A DNA stretch of 64,000 nucleotides from Meconema thalassinum (Eukaryota > Arthropoda > Insecta > Orthoptera > Tettigoniidae): positions 195,674,289-195,738,288 of the forward strand of contig OX336391.1 in assembly GCA_946902985.2 (NCBI GenBank). The letters are read 5' to 3'. Numbering within the stretch: position 1 is the stretch's first letter; every line of letters begins with the position of its first letter. The notes beneath the pieces are model-generated. The model saw nothing but the letters and a program-made list of their open reading frames with translations. It was not told where the DNA came from and searched no databases. The position numbers and the translations under genes were made by a program. Shown here piece after piece: positions 11,430 to 23,198 of this stretch.

Positions 11430-13140
11430 AGCATGTATACTTACTTCATAGCCCTCCATCAGCATATACATTTTCAGTTTGATTGCTAACTATGGTTTCG
11501 AAGTTATTTTGGGTGGACACTAAATAGAATGGTTTAAAGTAAAACCACCTGTAGTTATAAGCCAGTGAATTATTATCATGGAGGTGCATGATACAAACTT
11601 CCCAATTTGTCATATAAAGAAGGTTCGAGAGATATTTCTTCTCGAATTACCTCCATTTTGCATTGTTGATGACAGTTTTACAACATAAGATGCCAATATG
11701 CCAAGTCATAACTAAGGATTCGCTATGTCATGTTTCACTGGAGGCAGATGACTTGATTTCAAAACAAGTAGTTCCGTGAAGAACTATACAGCCTATTTTC
11801 ATATACCCTGCTCATGTTAATTGTCTCTATCAATATACAAAATTTCAGTTTAATTGCTGTAACAGATTCGTAGATATTGAGAACCGTCTAAATATTTCAT
11901 ATGGTCGCCAGGATGGATTTTTATTTTTGTACTATTACATTAAGATTATTGTGTACGTGTGGTATTCAAACTTCAATCGCATGATTAGAACACAAGAAGT
12001 AAAAACGAGATTTTAAAAGTACGCACACCTGCCATCTTGTGATTATGCAAACAATTGAAATAAATTACATGCCAGTGGATCAACATTTGTATAAGCATTT
12101 AACGTGCAACGTTTTACGGCACTCTGATAGTTAATTCGCGAGAAACGTCCAATTAAATATTTATACTTCGCGTCGCCGCCATGTTGGACTTGTGCTCACC
12201 AGGTTACTGAAAGTCCTATAGGTGAACATATGTTCATAGTCTCTATGAACATAAAAAAAATCAGTTTGGTTGCTGTAAAAGATTCATAGATATTGAGAAC
12301 CCTCTAAATATTTCGGAAGCTCGCTATTTAGGATTGTTATATGTATAGGCCATAGAGTTATGTACCATTCAAGGACAATTATTGCCTAGCTTCATTATTC
12401 AAACTTTCACTTCGATCGCATGATTACGACACAAGATTAAAAAATTAATATTAAAATTTCGCACAGCCGCCATTTTGAGGTTATGTAAACAATTGAATTA
12501 AATTAGATGGCAGTGCATTACAATCTGCAAAATCATTTACTGTACCACATTTCACTGCGCTCATAGAGTTAAATCACGAGAAAAGTCTATTAAAATATTT
12601 CAAATTCGCTTGGTCGCCATGTTCGTTTTGTACTTTACAGGTTTATGAAATATACATAGATAAACTTGTATCAGTACCCTTTATAACCGTACAAAATTGC
12701 ATGATGATATCTGTAATAGTTTCGGAGATATATAATGTCAGTGAAATATTTCCCACAGCCGCCATTTTGAGGTTATGTAAACAATTGAAATTAATTAGAC
12801 TCCAGTGCATTACAATGTGTATAAACATTTGCTGTACCAAGTGTCATTCCGTTTGGATAGTTAAATCGCGAGAAATGTCTATTTAAAAGTCTCAAATTCG
12901 CTTGACCGCCATGTTGGTTTTGTAGTCACTAGGTTTTTGAAAGTCTCATAGGTGAACTTCTAGTAGTGCCCTTTATCACCGTACTCAATTTCAGGGCTAT
13001 ATCGGTAATAGTTTCGGAGATATTGAATGCTAGTGAGGTATTTCGCACAGCCGCCATGTTGGATTGGTGAGTCGTAACAAAATTTGAAGGGCACGGTCGA
13101 GGTCGCCGGGAATTGTGCTATGAACATACCGAGTTTCATT
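11430..13140 (+). repeat. M2 tandem array, diverged units of about 300-425 bp
   Basis: Recurring landmarks are 'gccgccatgttgga' or 'gccgccattttgaggttatg' (near 12176, 12470, 12757, 13050), 'taaacaattgaaat', 'cgcgagaaa', 'tttgaaagtc' and 'agatattgagaac'. Units are diverged and of unequal length. No coding frame is conserved. The family recurs at 8640-9215 and, inverted, at 16690-17690. Confidence 0.7.
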
Positions 13141-13273
13141 GAAATCGCTCGAGCCGTTTAGATTTTATTAGGGGGACACACACACACCTCACACACACAC
13201 ACACGCACGCAAACACACACACGGACAAAAGGTGATCTCATAAGCCTATTTCTTCAAAATTGAAAATAGGCTA

Positions 13274-14465
13274 AAAATCAATTTAATTGAAATAATTGGC
13301 GGTTTTTATAAATCATGATTCGGCTCTAAAGTGTCTTACACACAACGATTTCAAGGGGAGACGTATGAAAGAACAAGAGGCTACTGTACTAACTGCTCAT
13401 AGGGGTTCATGGATACTGACTCGTTCACAAACAGCTGCTTGCAGACTAGACTGGACGCTAGAAGGCAAACAGCATTAAATGAAAATAAATGAAGAATGAA
13501 TTTTAAAATAGGATTCACTGTAAGTCTCCCTATTTTTATAGCCACATTACTGACACGAAACAATACTGATATTATTATTATTATCATTAATATTTAAATT
13601 CCGCAATGCTTCACTCTATGCCACGATTGGTGTGTATTTCATTTGATAATGTAATAAGCGACGTACATGCACTACTCTAATCCAAGCTGACGTACGCATA
13701 CATTAAAGATACCACACACATTTCTGAGTTCCATGGAGTGCTTGTTCAACCCTGGCGTGTGAAATATTCAACACGGCCGCTATCCATCACAGTGCTTGCT
13801 GGGAGAATATCTCTCTACATCATTTCTGACGTTTGGGACTCTCTCGCCAGCAATATTACAGGCCTTCTTTAGAATGTATCTGGCTTGAATCATGGCTGGC
13901 CAGCTTATGTCTGGTTTACAGTACGCTTAGCTCGTTCTTTCTGAGTTACTCGTGCTCACCAACGCGATTCTGTGAAGTTAGGAGGGTTGACCAAAAAAAA
14001 ATATTCTATGATAGAAGTTAAATTTCGCAAGTCAGTTTAACAGAAGCTCTGTCCGATTATTCAGGCAGTGAAAATAGCTCAGTTACATTATGAATAATGC
14101 ACATCCCTCCCTATATTATTCTGCTAAGGTCCCATTCCAGTTTTGTACCGAAAATAAGGTCCCATTAACACCAACCTACACATATGGGGTACCTACAGGT
14201 TCAGCATAACCCAATGCGTAAGCGAAACGCATTCACTTACTCTTTAAATGCCTCACAATTAAATAAATACCTTAAAACATGTATATTTACAATGAAATAA
14301 TATTAGAATGCAACACGGTAACCATGGTAACAGAATCTCACAGGTCCATCTATTTCTGTAAGACGCAATGCAATTCCAATTATTAAATTACTGTGAAAGT
14401 TTCCAGACGGTTATTAGGTTATCACTGAACCAAATTAAGCTGTAAAATTCATCAATACATGCAGT
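13274..14465. other. No gene or repeat family recognised
   Basis: This is moderately A+T-rich sequence with a short ATT run near 13570. Short open frames look random, and no duplicated module was found within the window. Confidence 0.35.
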
Positions 14466-14769
14466 ATAATGCTCTTAAGGGGCTCAAGGGGCACTCTAGA
14501 GTTTTTCACGCAATTTCCACGTGTGAGTGTGGAACGAAAGGTATTTTCCACCCGATTATAAAGGGTCTCCGAAAACCACATATAAAGGCCCATAAACAGT
14601 GACTGTGATATTCCCAGAAAACTAACTTCGCTCTGATATACCTATGAAGGAATGACAATCCCCTATCCACTGCACCAGTAGCTGAATTGATAAAGTCTGA
14701 TTATTCATACCAAGGATAAATCAGTCAGAGCATTCATGATTGAGATGTTGCAAAGTGTACTCTTTACCA

Positions 14770-14809
14770 CTAGAATATTCGCGGGCGAAGCCGAGACGGG
14801 TAATGCTAG
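14770..14809 (+). mobile_element. Possible Helitron 3' end
   Basis: 'gcgggcgaagccgagacggg' followed by 'taatgCTAG|T' resembles the 3' ends of insect Helitrons, which stop at CTAG before a T. The matching 5' end was not located, so element length is unknown. Confidence rests on this short motif alone. Confidence 0.3.
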
Positions 14810-14810
14810 T

Positions 14811-16140
14811 ATTTATAAATGTTCATCCATTGTACCTTGCGACAAGCTCATGGTTGTTACTCAGGGAACTAAAAATTGAGTAGGATATTCGTAGACGCCT
14901 GAGTTCTAGGGGGGCCACGAATTAGAAAATGTTCAAGATGCCCACTCATATTCCATAGGAACTGATATCCCGGTGGCCAGGACACCGTTGTTCATGGTTC
15001 ATGATTCATGAACAAGTACATTTACTGGCACGTTAAATATTCCCTTCGGTGCAAGATTCCTGCATCCCGGTGTATTATCTTTTCACGTAGTTGAGTTGTC
15101 AGCATTTCATGTTAAAATAGGGTAAAACATCTTTCATATTCTCAATTAAAATTGTCTGCATGTCGCATTTAAACAACACTGATAATTTGTTGCTGAGATG
15201 ACTGTTTCCGATCAGTTTAAACTCGTAAGGTTTGAAATACCGCCCTGACTTAAGGTTTCCGATCGAAAACGTCGCATTGCATTAAATGTCTACTCTTTGT
15301 CATATATTTTGATTTCGGTATTTATTCGCGTCACGTGTTTTATATACATTTAATTTGGTGGGTGTAGAAATGCTCAAAATTCTAACATATCGTAAATTGC
15401 TAGTGCAATCCACGGTGCTCATTCTTAGCAGTATGCTCGCCGAGCCCGAGGCTGCGACGGCATAAACCGTACCGGTATTGTATGGCCTTCTCCTCGACGG
15501 TGTGGGTTATGTACTGTACATCCATGATCGCTTTGAACCATAACGCAATATCACCAGAAACGTATAACCACGTAGTTATGCCTCTCAAAAAGACAATCTA
15601 CAGAACAATGATGATTTGACCAAAGTATTTTTCATATGGAAGTAGGCTAAAGATAGTTATGAATATTATTGTTGTTGTTGTTGTTACAAATTACTATCAT
15701 TATTCCAATTTTAAACTACTGGACCTTGAAAGTCACTGCTTGGGATTTTCAAGTACAGAATAGGATATTCGTTCAAACCTAGGGGTATTAATATAATCCT
15801 ATTGCTAATATGGTCCACCACCATCAGGTGCTACTAGAGAACAGGTGATTTACTCATCAATTCACAGCTTCACAACTCGACCTGGATTATATCCGCTAGT
15901 TGATAAAACACATGTTTCATTATTACATCTGTTTTACAAATACCCATATGATTATCCTGGCATTGGAGGAATAATGAGGCCAGCTGTAGATATTCCCAAA
16001 GAATAACAAATCAATTCAGGCGAATACACCTCACTTATTATTATTATTATTTTTAAAGAAACTCGCACATGTTGTGCATTAAGAATACACACCATAATGA
16101 ATACACCTCACTTATCAACCGTAGTTTATCAAGTGGAATT
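14811..16140. other. No gene recognised
   Basis: Short GTT and ATT microsatellites occur near 15668 and 16036. Two imperfect copies of 'aatacacctcactta' flank the run near 16036. Nothing else could be assigned. Confidence 0.35.
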
Positions 16141-16154
16141 ATTATGATTAATAT

Positions 16155-16476
16155 GAAAATGAAAATCCACAGCCTGTTTCAGTCATCCGACCGGGTCAGG
16201 AATGGAATGAATGAAGCCTCCATCTAGTGGCGAGGATATGAACTGTGTCGGCTGCCGAAGCCTATTGCACTCCTCTGAGGCAATGATTTAAAATATGACA
16301 GATGAAATGAAATGATAGTGGAGAGTGTTGTTGGAATGACTTTTTGACAGGGAAAACCGGAGTACCCGGAGAAAAACCTCTCTGCCTCCGTTTTGTCAAG
16401 CATGGAGTGACCAGGATTTGAACCACGGACCCAGCGGTGAGAGGCCTGCGTGCTGCCGCCTAAGCCACGGAGGCTC
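16155..16476 (-). mobile_element. SINE, family E, complete, with perfect 14-bp duplication
   Basis: The element is flanked by ATTATGATTAATAT at 16141-16154 and 16477-16490. The minus-strand head starts 'gagcctccgtggcttaggcg', with box A-like TGGCTTAGGCGG and box B GGTTCAAATCC. 'aaaacggaggcagagagg' and 'ctccgggtactccggttttc' follow, and the 3' end is 'gctgtggattttcattttc'. Two plus-strand copies occur at 58683 and 59534. Confidence 0.85.
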
Positions 16477-16689
16477 ATTATGATTAATATACAGGGTGTA
16501 ATTGATATAAATGACGTCCGTTACACTGGTGGTAGAAGATGGTATTCTAAGCAAATATCTTCATGAAATTTAGTCGTATCATAAATAGTGTATGGGGATT
16601 TAAATCACGAAAATCGTCGTTCAATGTCTTGGAAAAGGGCGTAGACTGCGTTCCCTTCAGCATCACAGCTGACTTCTACCCGTACGGTG

Positions 16690-17690
16690 TTAGAAAATAC
16701 CAAGGTAAGTTCAGTTATGTTATGCTTAAAAATTTGTTAATACAAAATCAACATGGCGCTCAAGCGAAGTTTAAGTTTTCAAACGGCATTTTCTTGTGAT
16801 TTAATCAACCGAGCGTAGTGACACCAAACATTCTACATGTCTACGAGATTTTGTGAACTGGCATCTAATTTAATTGTTCTCAAAAATCAAGATGGCGGCT
16901 GTAAGTTTTTATTTTTGAGTTCCAATCTTGCGATAAATATGAACGTCTGAATAATTAACCTACACAATATTCCTCATCGAATAAAATATAACTCTATGGC
17001 GTACATAGAACAATCCAACATGGCGATCATCTGAAGTATTTGATTAGTTCCCAATATCTGTGAATCCTAGAGCAATCAAACTGAAAGTCTGTATGTTGAT
17101 AGAGACTATTAACATCGGTTCATCTATGGGTCTCGCAATAACATGATGAACACGAATCCAACATGGCGGCGACGTGCAATTTAAATATACTTATGGATTT
17201 CTCTCGCAACTTATTTATTCGAGCACAGTGAAACTTAGTACGGTAAGGTTTCATGCAAGGCTGAACTTACTGGCGTCTAATTCATATAATTTTCTACGTG
17301 AACTTAAAATGGCAACTGTGCTAAATTTAAAAGAACGTGCATATTTCTCGTGTCCCAAGCAAGGGATAGAAATGCAGATTGGTATAATGAGCCACGATTA
17401 TAATATTCCCCTGGTATCTTTTAACTCTATAACAAACACTTAAAACAATCCAACTTGGCGTCCATATAATACATTTCACAGGTTAACAATATCTCCGAAT
17501 CTATGTAATCAAACTGGAATTTGTATGGTGTAAGAGGACTGTTAAGTAAGGGCAAACATGCGACTTTCCAAATCCTGAGAAACACAAAACATAATTTCGG
17601 CAATGTGATTCCTGGCGACCTAAACACCTGAGTCCGATGAAACTTGGCACAGCAAATCCTTATTCATAGCTTAGTGTAGAGACAATTAAT
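16690..17690 (-). repeat. M2 tandem array, inverted orientation
   Basis: 'caacatggcgctc', 'caagatggcggctg', 'caacatggcgatc', 'caacatggcggcgac' and 'caacttggcgtcc' occur near 16751, 16891, 17020, 17159 and 17450. They are embedded in M2-type sequence such as 'aatctgtgaat', 'ctcgcaata' and 'gcatctaatttaatt'. It is the reverse complement of the array at 11430-13140. Confidence 0.55.
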
Positions 17691-17719
17691 AATGTACAAT
17701 ATATTATAGGTCAGCAATT

Positions 17720-17994
17720 TTCTAGGTTTGTGCCGTGTCATTTGTGGGGTTTCGCCTAGGACACCAAGCTGGCTCATCAGCGGGCTCTTGGTGTCCCCCC
17801 GGACCCCCAAAGGAGTAGCGAACTGCGCGCTACCTCCCATTTTATGAAGCGCACCTGTGCCTCCTTACTGGGATAACTAAAAGCTTAAGCAGCCATAACC
17901 TCCCTATGATGGTTTCCAAAAAGATGGTATATTGGCTTTCACGGCCAGTGATTTGAAACTCAGCAATTCCTCTAGACACCGCACAAACCTAGAA
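17720..17994. mobile_element. Possible MITE with 20-bp terminal inverted repeats
   Basis: TTCTAGGTTTGTGCCGTGTC at 17720-17739 is matched at 19 of 20 positions by the reverse complement of 17975-17994. The 275-bp interval has no coding capacity and is more G+C rich than its surroundings. No clear target duplication was found, so the class is undetermined. Confidence 0.4.
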
Positions 17995-18010
17995 CATTTA
18001 TATTTGTTTT

Positions 18011-19519
18011 TAGCCTACATTCGATTTTTGCAAAAAAATTAAAGTAGACTTATGAGATCTACACAAGCCGAAAAATTGTGTGTCTCAGTGTGTGTGAGTC
18101 TGTGTGTGTGTGTGCGTGAGTTTGTGTACTCTGAATGTCTGCCCCCACCCCCACTATCAATTCAAACACGGTGAAACCGAATTGAACGAAATTTGGTACA
18201 GAGGTTGCACTAGCGAAGGGCACCTTAGTGTCATGTTTTATATCGCTGCCTTCTTGACGGAAACGTAATGGTGGCCACCCAAATGTAAAAAGCTTAAATC
18301 AAATTATGACCAACCTAATCATCTGATCTCTACCAAATTTTGCAACCTTATACCTTTATGCACGAATAATCTTTTGACCGAACTTCAAGGTCATCAACCC
18401 AATAATTTGAGGATGACGGCCATGTGTGTGTGAAAATCGATTCCTCCTATCTATTCAAACACGGTGAAACCGAATTGAACAAAATTCTAGTACAGAGGTA
18501 GCACTAGCAAAGGGCACCTCAGAGTCATGTTTTTTATCACCGCCAGTTTGACGAAAACGTAATGGCGGACACCCAAATGTTAAAAGCCTTAATCAAATTA
18601 CGACCAACCTAATCATCTGATCTCTCCCAAATTTTGCAACAATATACCGTTATGTAAGAAGAACCTTTTGATCGATATACAACGTCACTAGCCCAATAAT
18701 TTGCGGATGGCGGCAATGTATGTGTGCAAATCTATTCCCCCTATCTATTCAAACACGGTGAAAACGAATTGAACGAAATTTGGTACTGAGGTAGCAGTAG
18801 CAAAGGGCACCTCAGTGTCATGTTTTATATGGCCGCCATCTTGACATAATCGTAATGGCGGCCACCCAAATGTTAAATGCTTAAATCACATTACCACCAA
18901 CCTAATCATGTGATTTCTACCAAATTTTGCAACATTATACCTTTATGTACGAATAATCTTTTAACAAGGTCATCAGCCCAATAATTTGCGGATGGCGGCC
19001 ATGTATGTGGGCAAATCGATTCCCCCTATCTATTCAAACACGGTGAAACCGAATTGAACGAAATTTGGTAGAGAGGTAGCACTATAATGGGCACCTCAGT
19101 GTCATGTTTTATATTGTCGCCATATTGACGGACACGCAATGGCGGCCACCCAAATGTTAAAAGCTTAAATCAAATTACGACCAACCTAATCATCTGATCT
19201 CTAGTAATTTTTTCAACCAATATACCTTTATGTGGTAAGCTTCTTTTGACCAAGCGACAAGGTCATCGGCCCAATAGTTTGCAGATAGCGGCCATGTATG
19301 TGTGCAAATCGATTCACCATATCAATTCAAACACGGTGAAACCGATTTGAATGAAATTTTGTACAGAGGTAGCTCTAGCAGAGGGCACCTTATATTCATG
19401 TTTAATATCCGTATAGCATGTTGTATTTCAACAAGCTACTACAACCAACATTTAATTATACTCCATGAAAAGGACAAAGAGTTATAACAATACCCATGCA
19501 TTTAGGAGAAAGTAGGCTA
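18011..19519 (+). mobile_element. Element E2 with M1 array of five units
   Basis: The left end TAGCCTACATTCGATTTTTG plus TTATGAGATC and a (TG)n tract matches the ends of E1. The anchor 'ttcaaacacggtgaaaccga' recurs near 18161, 18453, 18748, 19032 and 19325 (period 284-295). The right end reads 'gagaaagtaggcta'. It continues into 'tatgttctttactgaacatc', a segment also found reversed beside E3, so the true element may reach about 19540. No protein is encoded. Confidence 0.6.
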
Positions 19520-19544
19520 TATGTTCTTTACTGAACATCTTGTT

Positions 19545-20225
19545 TAACATTCAATATAATATTCCTTTAAGTTGTAAATATGTTTTATTTAATCTTGAGA
19601 GAAACACAGCACTTTTATAATCATTTAGCAAATAATTTATAGTTTTTGGTTAACTTACTTTGTGTAAAAGTTCTGATTTTGATAGTGTAGGTATTTTTTA
19701 AGAGCACCTCAAAACTACAACAAGGTTTAAAATACTCGCAAGTTTATTTTTTAAAGTTTCTTCCAACAACTTGTTTGATTGCTGATGATGACCACACTGT
19801 GGGCGAAATTAGTCCTAGTAAATTAAACAACTAATAATAATATATTTACTGACTATTGGTGGTTTTATTCAATACCATTTAGATTTCCATTAATTTTGTT
19901 AAAAGGACCAATTTGTTTCAGATATGGTTAATTTCAATATTTACATTTTATTCTATGGGCGTTTGTGCCATCTATGGACCACGGTGGTTGTGTTTTGGCT
20001 GTTGTCTTGGGTGAATTGTTTGGCGGTTGCGATATTGCTAAAATCTTGAGCCTTTCTATTGGATCAGTATTCTTTCATTTTATTGCTTAACTCTATCTTA
20101 CGTTCCTCGGACCATCTCCTGGACGTGTTGTTGTGAGCTTATTTAGTGGACGTGAGGAAAGGTGTGATTTCAATTGTCAGACGGTAGTGACTCCTGTCAT
20201 CTATCCATCGTGTATTTTGTCTTGC
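19545..20225. other. A+T-rich spacer, nothing recognised
   Basis: No repeated module or coding signature was found. Short open frames only. Confidence 0.35.
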
Positions 20226-20229
20226 TGAA

Positions 20230-20607
20230 TATTATGTTCAGCAAGATCCTTCTCAATTTATTTGATCCCCAGGGATCCAGTGGCTTTAGAATTCTTGGGT
20301 AACCTTGAAGATCTTATTACAAAGCCTGTGGTGGTCCATTGTGTGCTGCTGTCTGTAGAAAGCCAGGCGGCTCCTTCTGATGGCATTCGTAAGGTTTTCC
20401 TGGTGTTTGTAGAGTTCACAATTTGGTTTGTACCATCGTCTTCCATATGGTCCCACCATTCTTTCGCAAGAATGTCTTTCCTTGTACCTCGAGGGCCCTT
20501 AGGGGCGTCTTCTTAGTTAGAATCAGGCACTAAACTACGTAGAGGACTGATGGTCTGACTAGTGCATTATAACGTCTTAGTTTGACATCCATCGACAGGT
20601 GTTTCGA
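20230..20607 (-). pseudogene. Non-LTR retrotransposon ORF2 C-terminal remnant
   Basis: In shifting minus-strand frames the translation contains fragments such as KLRRYNALVRPSVLY and NAIRRSRLAFYRQQ followed by HTMDHHRLCNKIF. These resemble the segment of insect LINE ORF2 proteins, downstream of the RT core, that reads roughly YN..V.P..LY then IRKRRL.FYGH..RM...RLTK.IF. Several frameshifts and stops make it a dead relic. The part upstream in the LINE is displaced by the insertion at 20608-21151. A related fragment lies at 58306-58625. Confidence 0.55.
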
Positions 20608-21151
20608 TGATGATAATTGATTGTTTTAAGGGGCCTAAAATAGTACATTATGCAACAAGCCTTTAATGGCAACAATTAAGACACTCGTAAGTAAATTATA
20701 AAACTCGCTACGCTCGTTTTATAAACATACTCGTCTTAATTACCATTATAGGCGAGTTGCATACGCCTGTTTATGTTCGACGATAATTATAACTATTTTA
20801 TGTTCGAACATAAATATTCATAAATATCTGTCGAGATTTCACCAGTTTTATGTACTGAACAGACCGCATGGGATGCAGAGAATAACTTGTATTTGACCAT
20901 GGCCCCCTGGATTACCTCACTATGACGCTCGCCACGCAGTGAAATTTAAAATAGGGGGCCATGGAAGTGAGTGCAGGTGCGATGCTATCCTCACCTAATT
21001 GGTCACACAACTGTTTCTTGAACTCTGATTGGTGGGAGAAACTGTATCATAATGAAAACTTGTACTATAATGAGCCTCATTATACTAAAGTTTTCTCACA
21101 TATAATATTTACATTTCGCCATGGTCGAACATAAACTAGGTTATTGGCCCC
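20608..21151. mobile_element. Fold-back insertion with 12-bp duplication inside a LINE relic
   Basis: Direct repeats CAGGTGTTTCGA (20596-20607 and 21152-21163) flank a 544-bp insert. Inside, 20649-20707 pairs imperfectly with 20715-20763 to form a long hairpin whose loop is near 'ctcgctacgctcg'. A second inverted pair, 'ccatggccccct' and 'agggggccatgg', lies near 20897 and 20953. No coding frame or tRNA-like head is visible. The class is unknown. Confidence 0.55.
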
Positions 21152-21180
21152 CAGGTGTTTCGAGGCGTTCATATTATTAT
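21152..21180 (-). pseudogene. Distal piece of the interrupted LINE relic
   Basis: The sequence after the 12-bp duplication continues the minus-strand LINE frame for a short distance before a TTA-rich run. It is separated from the main relic only by the fold-back insertion. Confidence 0.35.
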
Positions 21181-21885
21181 TATTATTAATATAAATTATT
21201 ATTAATATTGTTAATATTTATTTAGTTGATATTCATTCATCCCTAAAGTGAGTTCACTTATCATTACAGTTGGTTGAATCCTCAATGTCTTGGAATTATT
21301 ATCATCATTGAAACTGTGAAGTAGATTACATGAATGCGCATGCACAAGGATTAGAAAGGCATTTCTCCTTCGCCCTTTGTTTCTCCGAGTCTTGATAGAC
21401 TTGCCTGTTTTATCTTCATACATTACAGCAGCTGGTTATTGCTCCCAGCAGCGCGAATAGCAATTGTTTTATGGAACAACACAGCCAATATGTTCCGGTG
21501 CCGTAAGCAAAATATTCATCATCGTTTTGGAACGTTTTTAATGGCAGGACTTTTAGCGTGTTATACGGTGCATTTACAACGAAAAGGAGAAATTATGCGT
21601 CAATTATTCGCTATTTATCACTTCCACAGCTGCTCTACTTAGAGTTAATTCTAGTCGCAATGTTGCTCCCTTTTCGAGTGCAGCCAGCGGATGGAATACC
21701 ATGTCTCTAATCTGGACTATGCGACAATCTGCTATTTAATACGCTTATCACTATGGAACACGGGCAGATGATCGCTGTTCCGCCTTTTATAGGGACAATA
21801 ATTAAATAACTAACTAATATTATGGTACAGATTCCCACGCTCTTCCAAGCTTATTTTGACTACAGTCGTTTGTCAATAGGTTACC

Positions 21886-22285
21886 GTGTTCAACTTTAGA
21901 CGACCACCTGATAGTGTAGCGGCTAACTTTAATGACTATCCCCCTGGAGGTCCGGGTTTGATTCCCATCTGTGCAAAGGAATGTTTTTCTTGTTTAAAGG
22001 CTGGAAAGTGTTACACTCAGACTCTTGAGGCAAAACTGAGAAGAGGTAGTTGGTTTTCCATGGTTCCCTACTTCTACTCCCGGCAAATGCTGGGATGGAT
22101 CCTAACATAAGGCCACAGACACCTCCTTCCCAATCCTAACCTGAAAGCGCACACTACTACTACTTCTACTACAGACACCACAATTAAACGTCTTGTCAGA
22201 CAAATTCTACACACCCAAGCACACGGGACTTAAGTGGCCACGAAATCCAAGCCCCTGAAATGAAACAACAAAAACAATAATCTAA
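21886..22285 (+). mobile_element. SINE, family A, plus copy of a convergent pair
   Basis: First tRNA-like part: 'ctgatagtgtagcggctaac' with box B-like GGTCCGGGTTTGATTCCC. Next comes 'gaggcaaaactgagaagagg', then 'gcaaatgctgggatgg', 'ggccacagacacctcc' and 'acacccaagcacacgggac'. A tail of 'aagcccctgaaatgaaacaa' follows. The second box B is degraded. The open frame across the head is not a gene. Confidence 0.75.
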
Positions 22286-22324
22286 CTTCAGTCGAATGGC
22301 AATTCCATTCCGTCTGTTTGTTGT

Positions 22325-22690
22325 TGCGATAATATGTCGGTCATGTAGCCCCGTGTACTTTAGTGTGCGTTGGATCTGTCTGATAACCTGTGTCATGGTG
22401 ATAACATTGGTAGTGTGTATGTATTTGTAATTGGTGGTTGTTAGGATATGGGTTGGAGGTGGCCGTGGCCTTAATTTTGGTACCATCCCGGCATTTTATT
22501 GCAGTAGAAGTGGGAAATCACGGAACTACACGTCCAGGATGACCGAGGAGGGAATTGAACCCACCTCTTCTGACCTCACGTGACTGAGTGTTCCCTCGTT
22601 CCAGACCTCAGGCCAGGATTTTTTATTTTTTATCTTTTGCAAGGCCGAATCACCTAGGTGTCAGCCAAGAATGCTAGCCACTAGGCCAAG
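22325..22690 (-). mobile_element. SINE, family A, minus copy of a convergent pair
   Basis: On the minus strand, a head of TGGCCTAGTGGCTAGC type lies near 22680, then 'gtgggttcaattccctcctc' (box B), 'aatgccgggatggtaccaaa', 'ggccacggccacctcc' and 'agtacacggggctacatgac'. It faces the plus copy at 21886-22285 across about 40 bp, so the pair could form a long stem. Confidence 0.7.
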
Positions 22691-23198
22691 TGGCGCATCA
22701 ATCTAACTACCGCCGAATTCGACTTAAATATTCAGCTTCAGAATATTACAACCGCTTGATGCCACTTTTGACACTCTGTGAACTACTGCTGCCTAGTGGT
22801 TACATAAGTGCAGAGTTATTTAGTTATTTGGAATCTAAATGGTATTTAATAAAACCACGAATAGTCAATAAACATATTATTATGAGTTGTGTAGTATAAC
22901 AGGACTAGTTTTGACCACAGCTTGGTTATCATCAGTAATCTTAAATTTTCGGAAGAAACTATTAAAATATATGAAGTTGCGAGTAATTGAAACTATATGG
23001 TAATTTTGAGTTTCTGTTAAAATATTCCAATACTATTGAAATCAGATCTGTTAAAAAGTAATTTAACCAAAAAATATTATAAAAAAATAAAAAAGTATTT
23101 TCTAAAATAATTGTAAAAAAGTTGTATTGTTGTCAAGATTTAAAATCAAAAAGAATTTGTAATATTTACAACTAGAAGGATGATACGTTAAAATATTA

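Larger units (their letters stand above)
9395..13273 (+). mobile_element. Element E1: 3.9-kb repeat element with inverted similar ends
   Basis: The left end reads TAGCCTACTTTCGATTTTTG, then TTATGAGATC and a (TG)n tract. The right end, read on the minus strand, gives TAGCCTATTTTCAATTTTG, then TTATGAGATC and a (TG)n tract. These look like terminal inverted repeats of about 58 bp plus a dinucleotide tract. The interior holds an M1 array (9540-10955), a SINE D copy and an M2 array. No transposase is visible. The E2 and E3 elements share this end but have a different second end. The superfamily is unknown, and the parts may be a fortuitous assembly. Confidence 0.5.

Noticed and set aside
13180..13225. 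CRISPR-like or regulatory (CA)n array
   Set aside because: This is a plain dinucleotide microsatellite forming part of the element end module.
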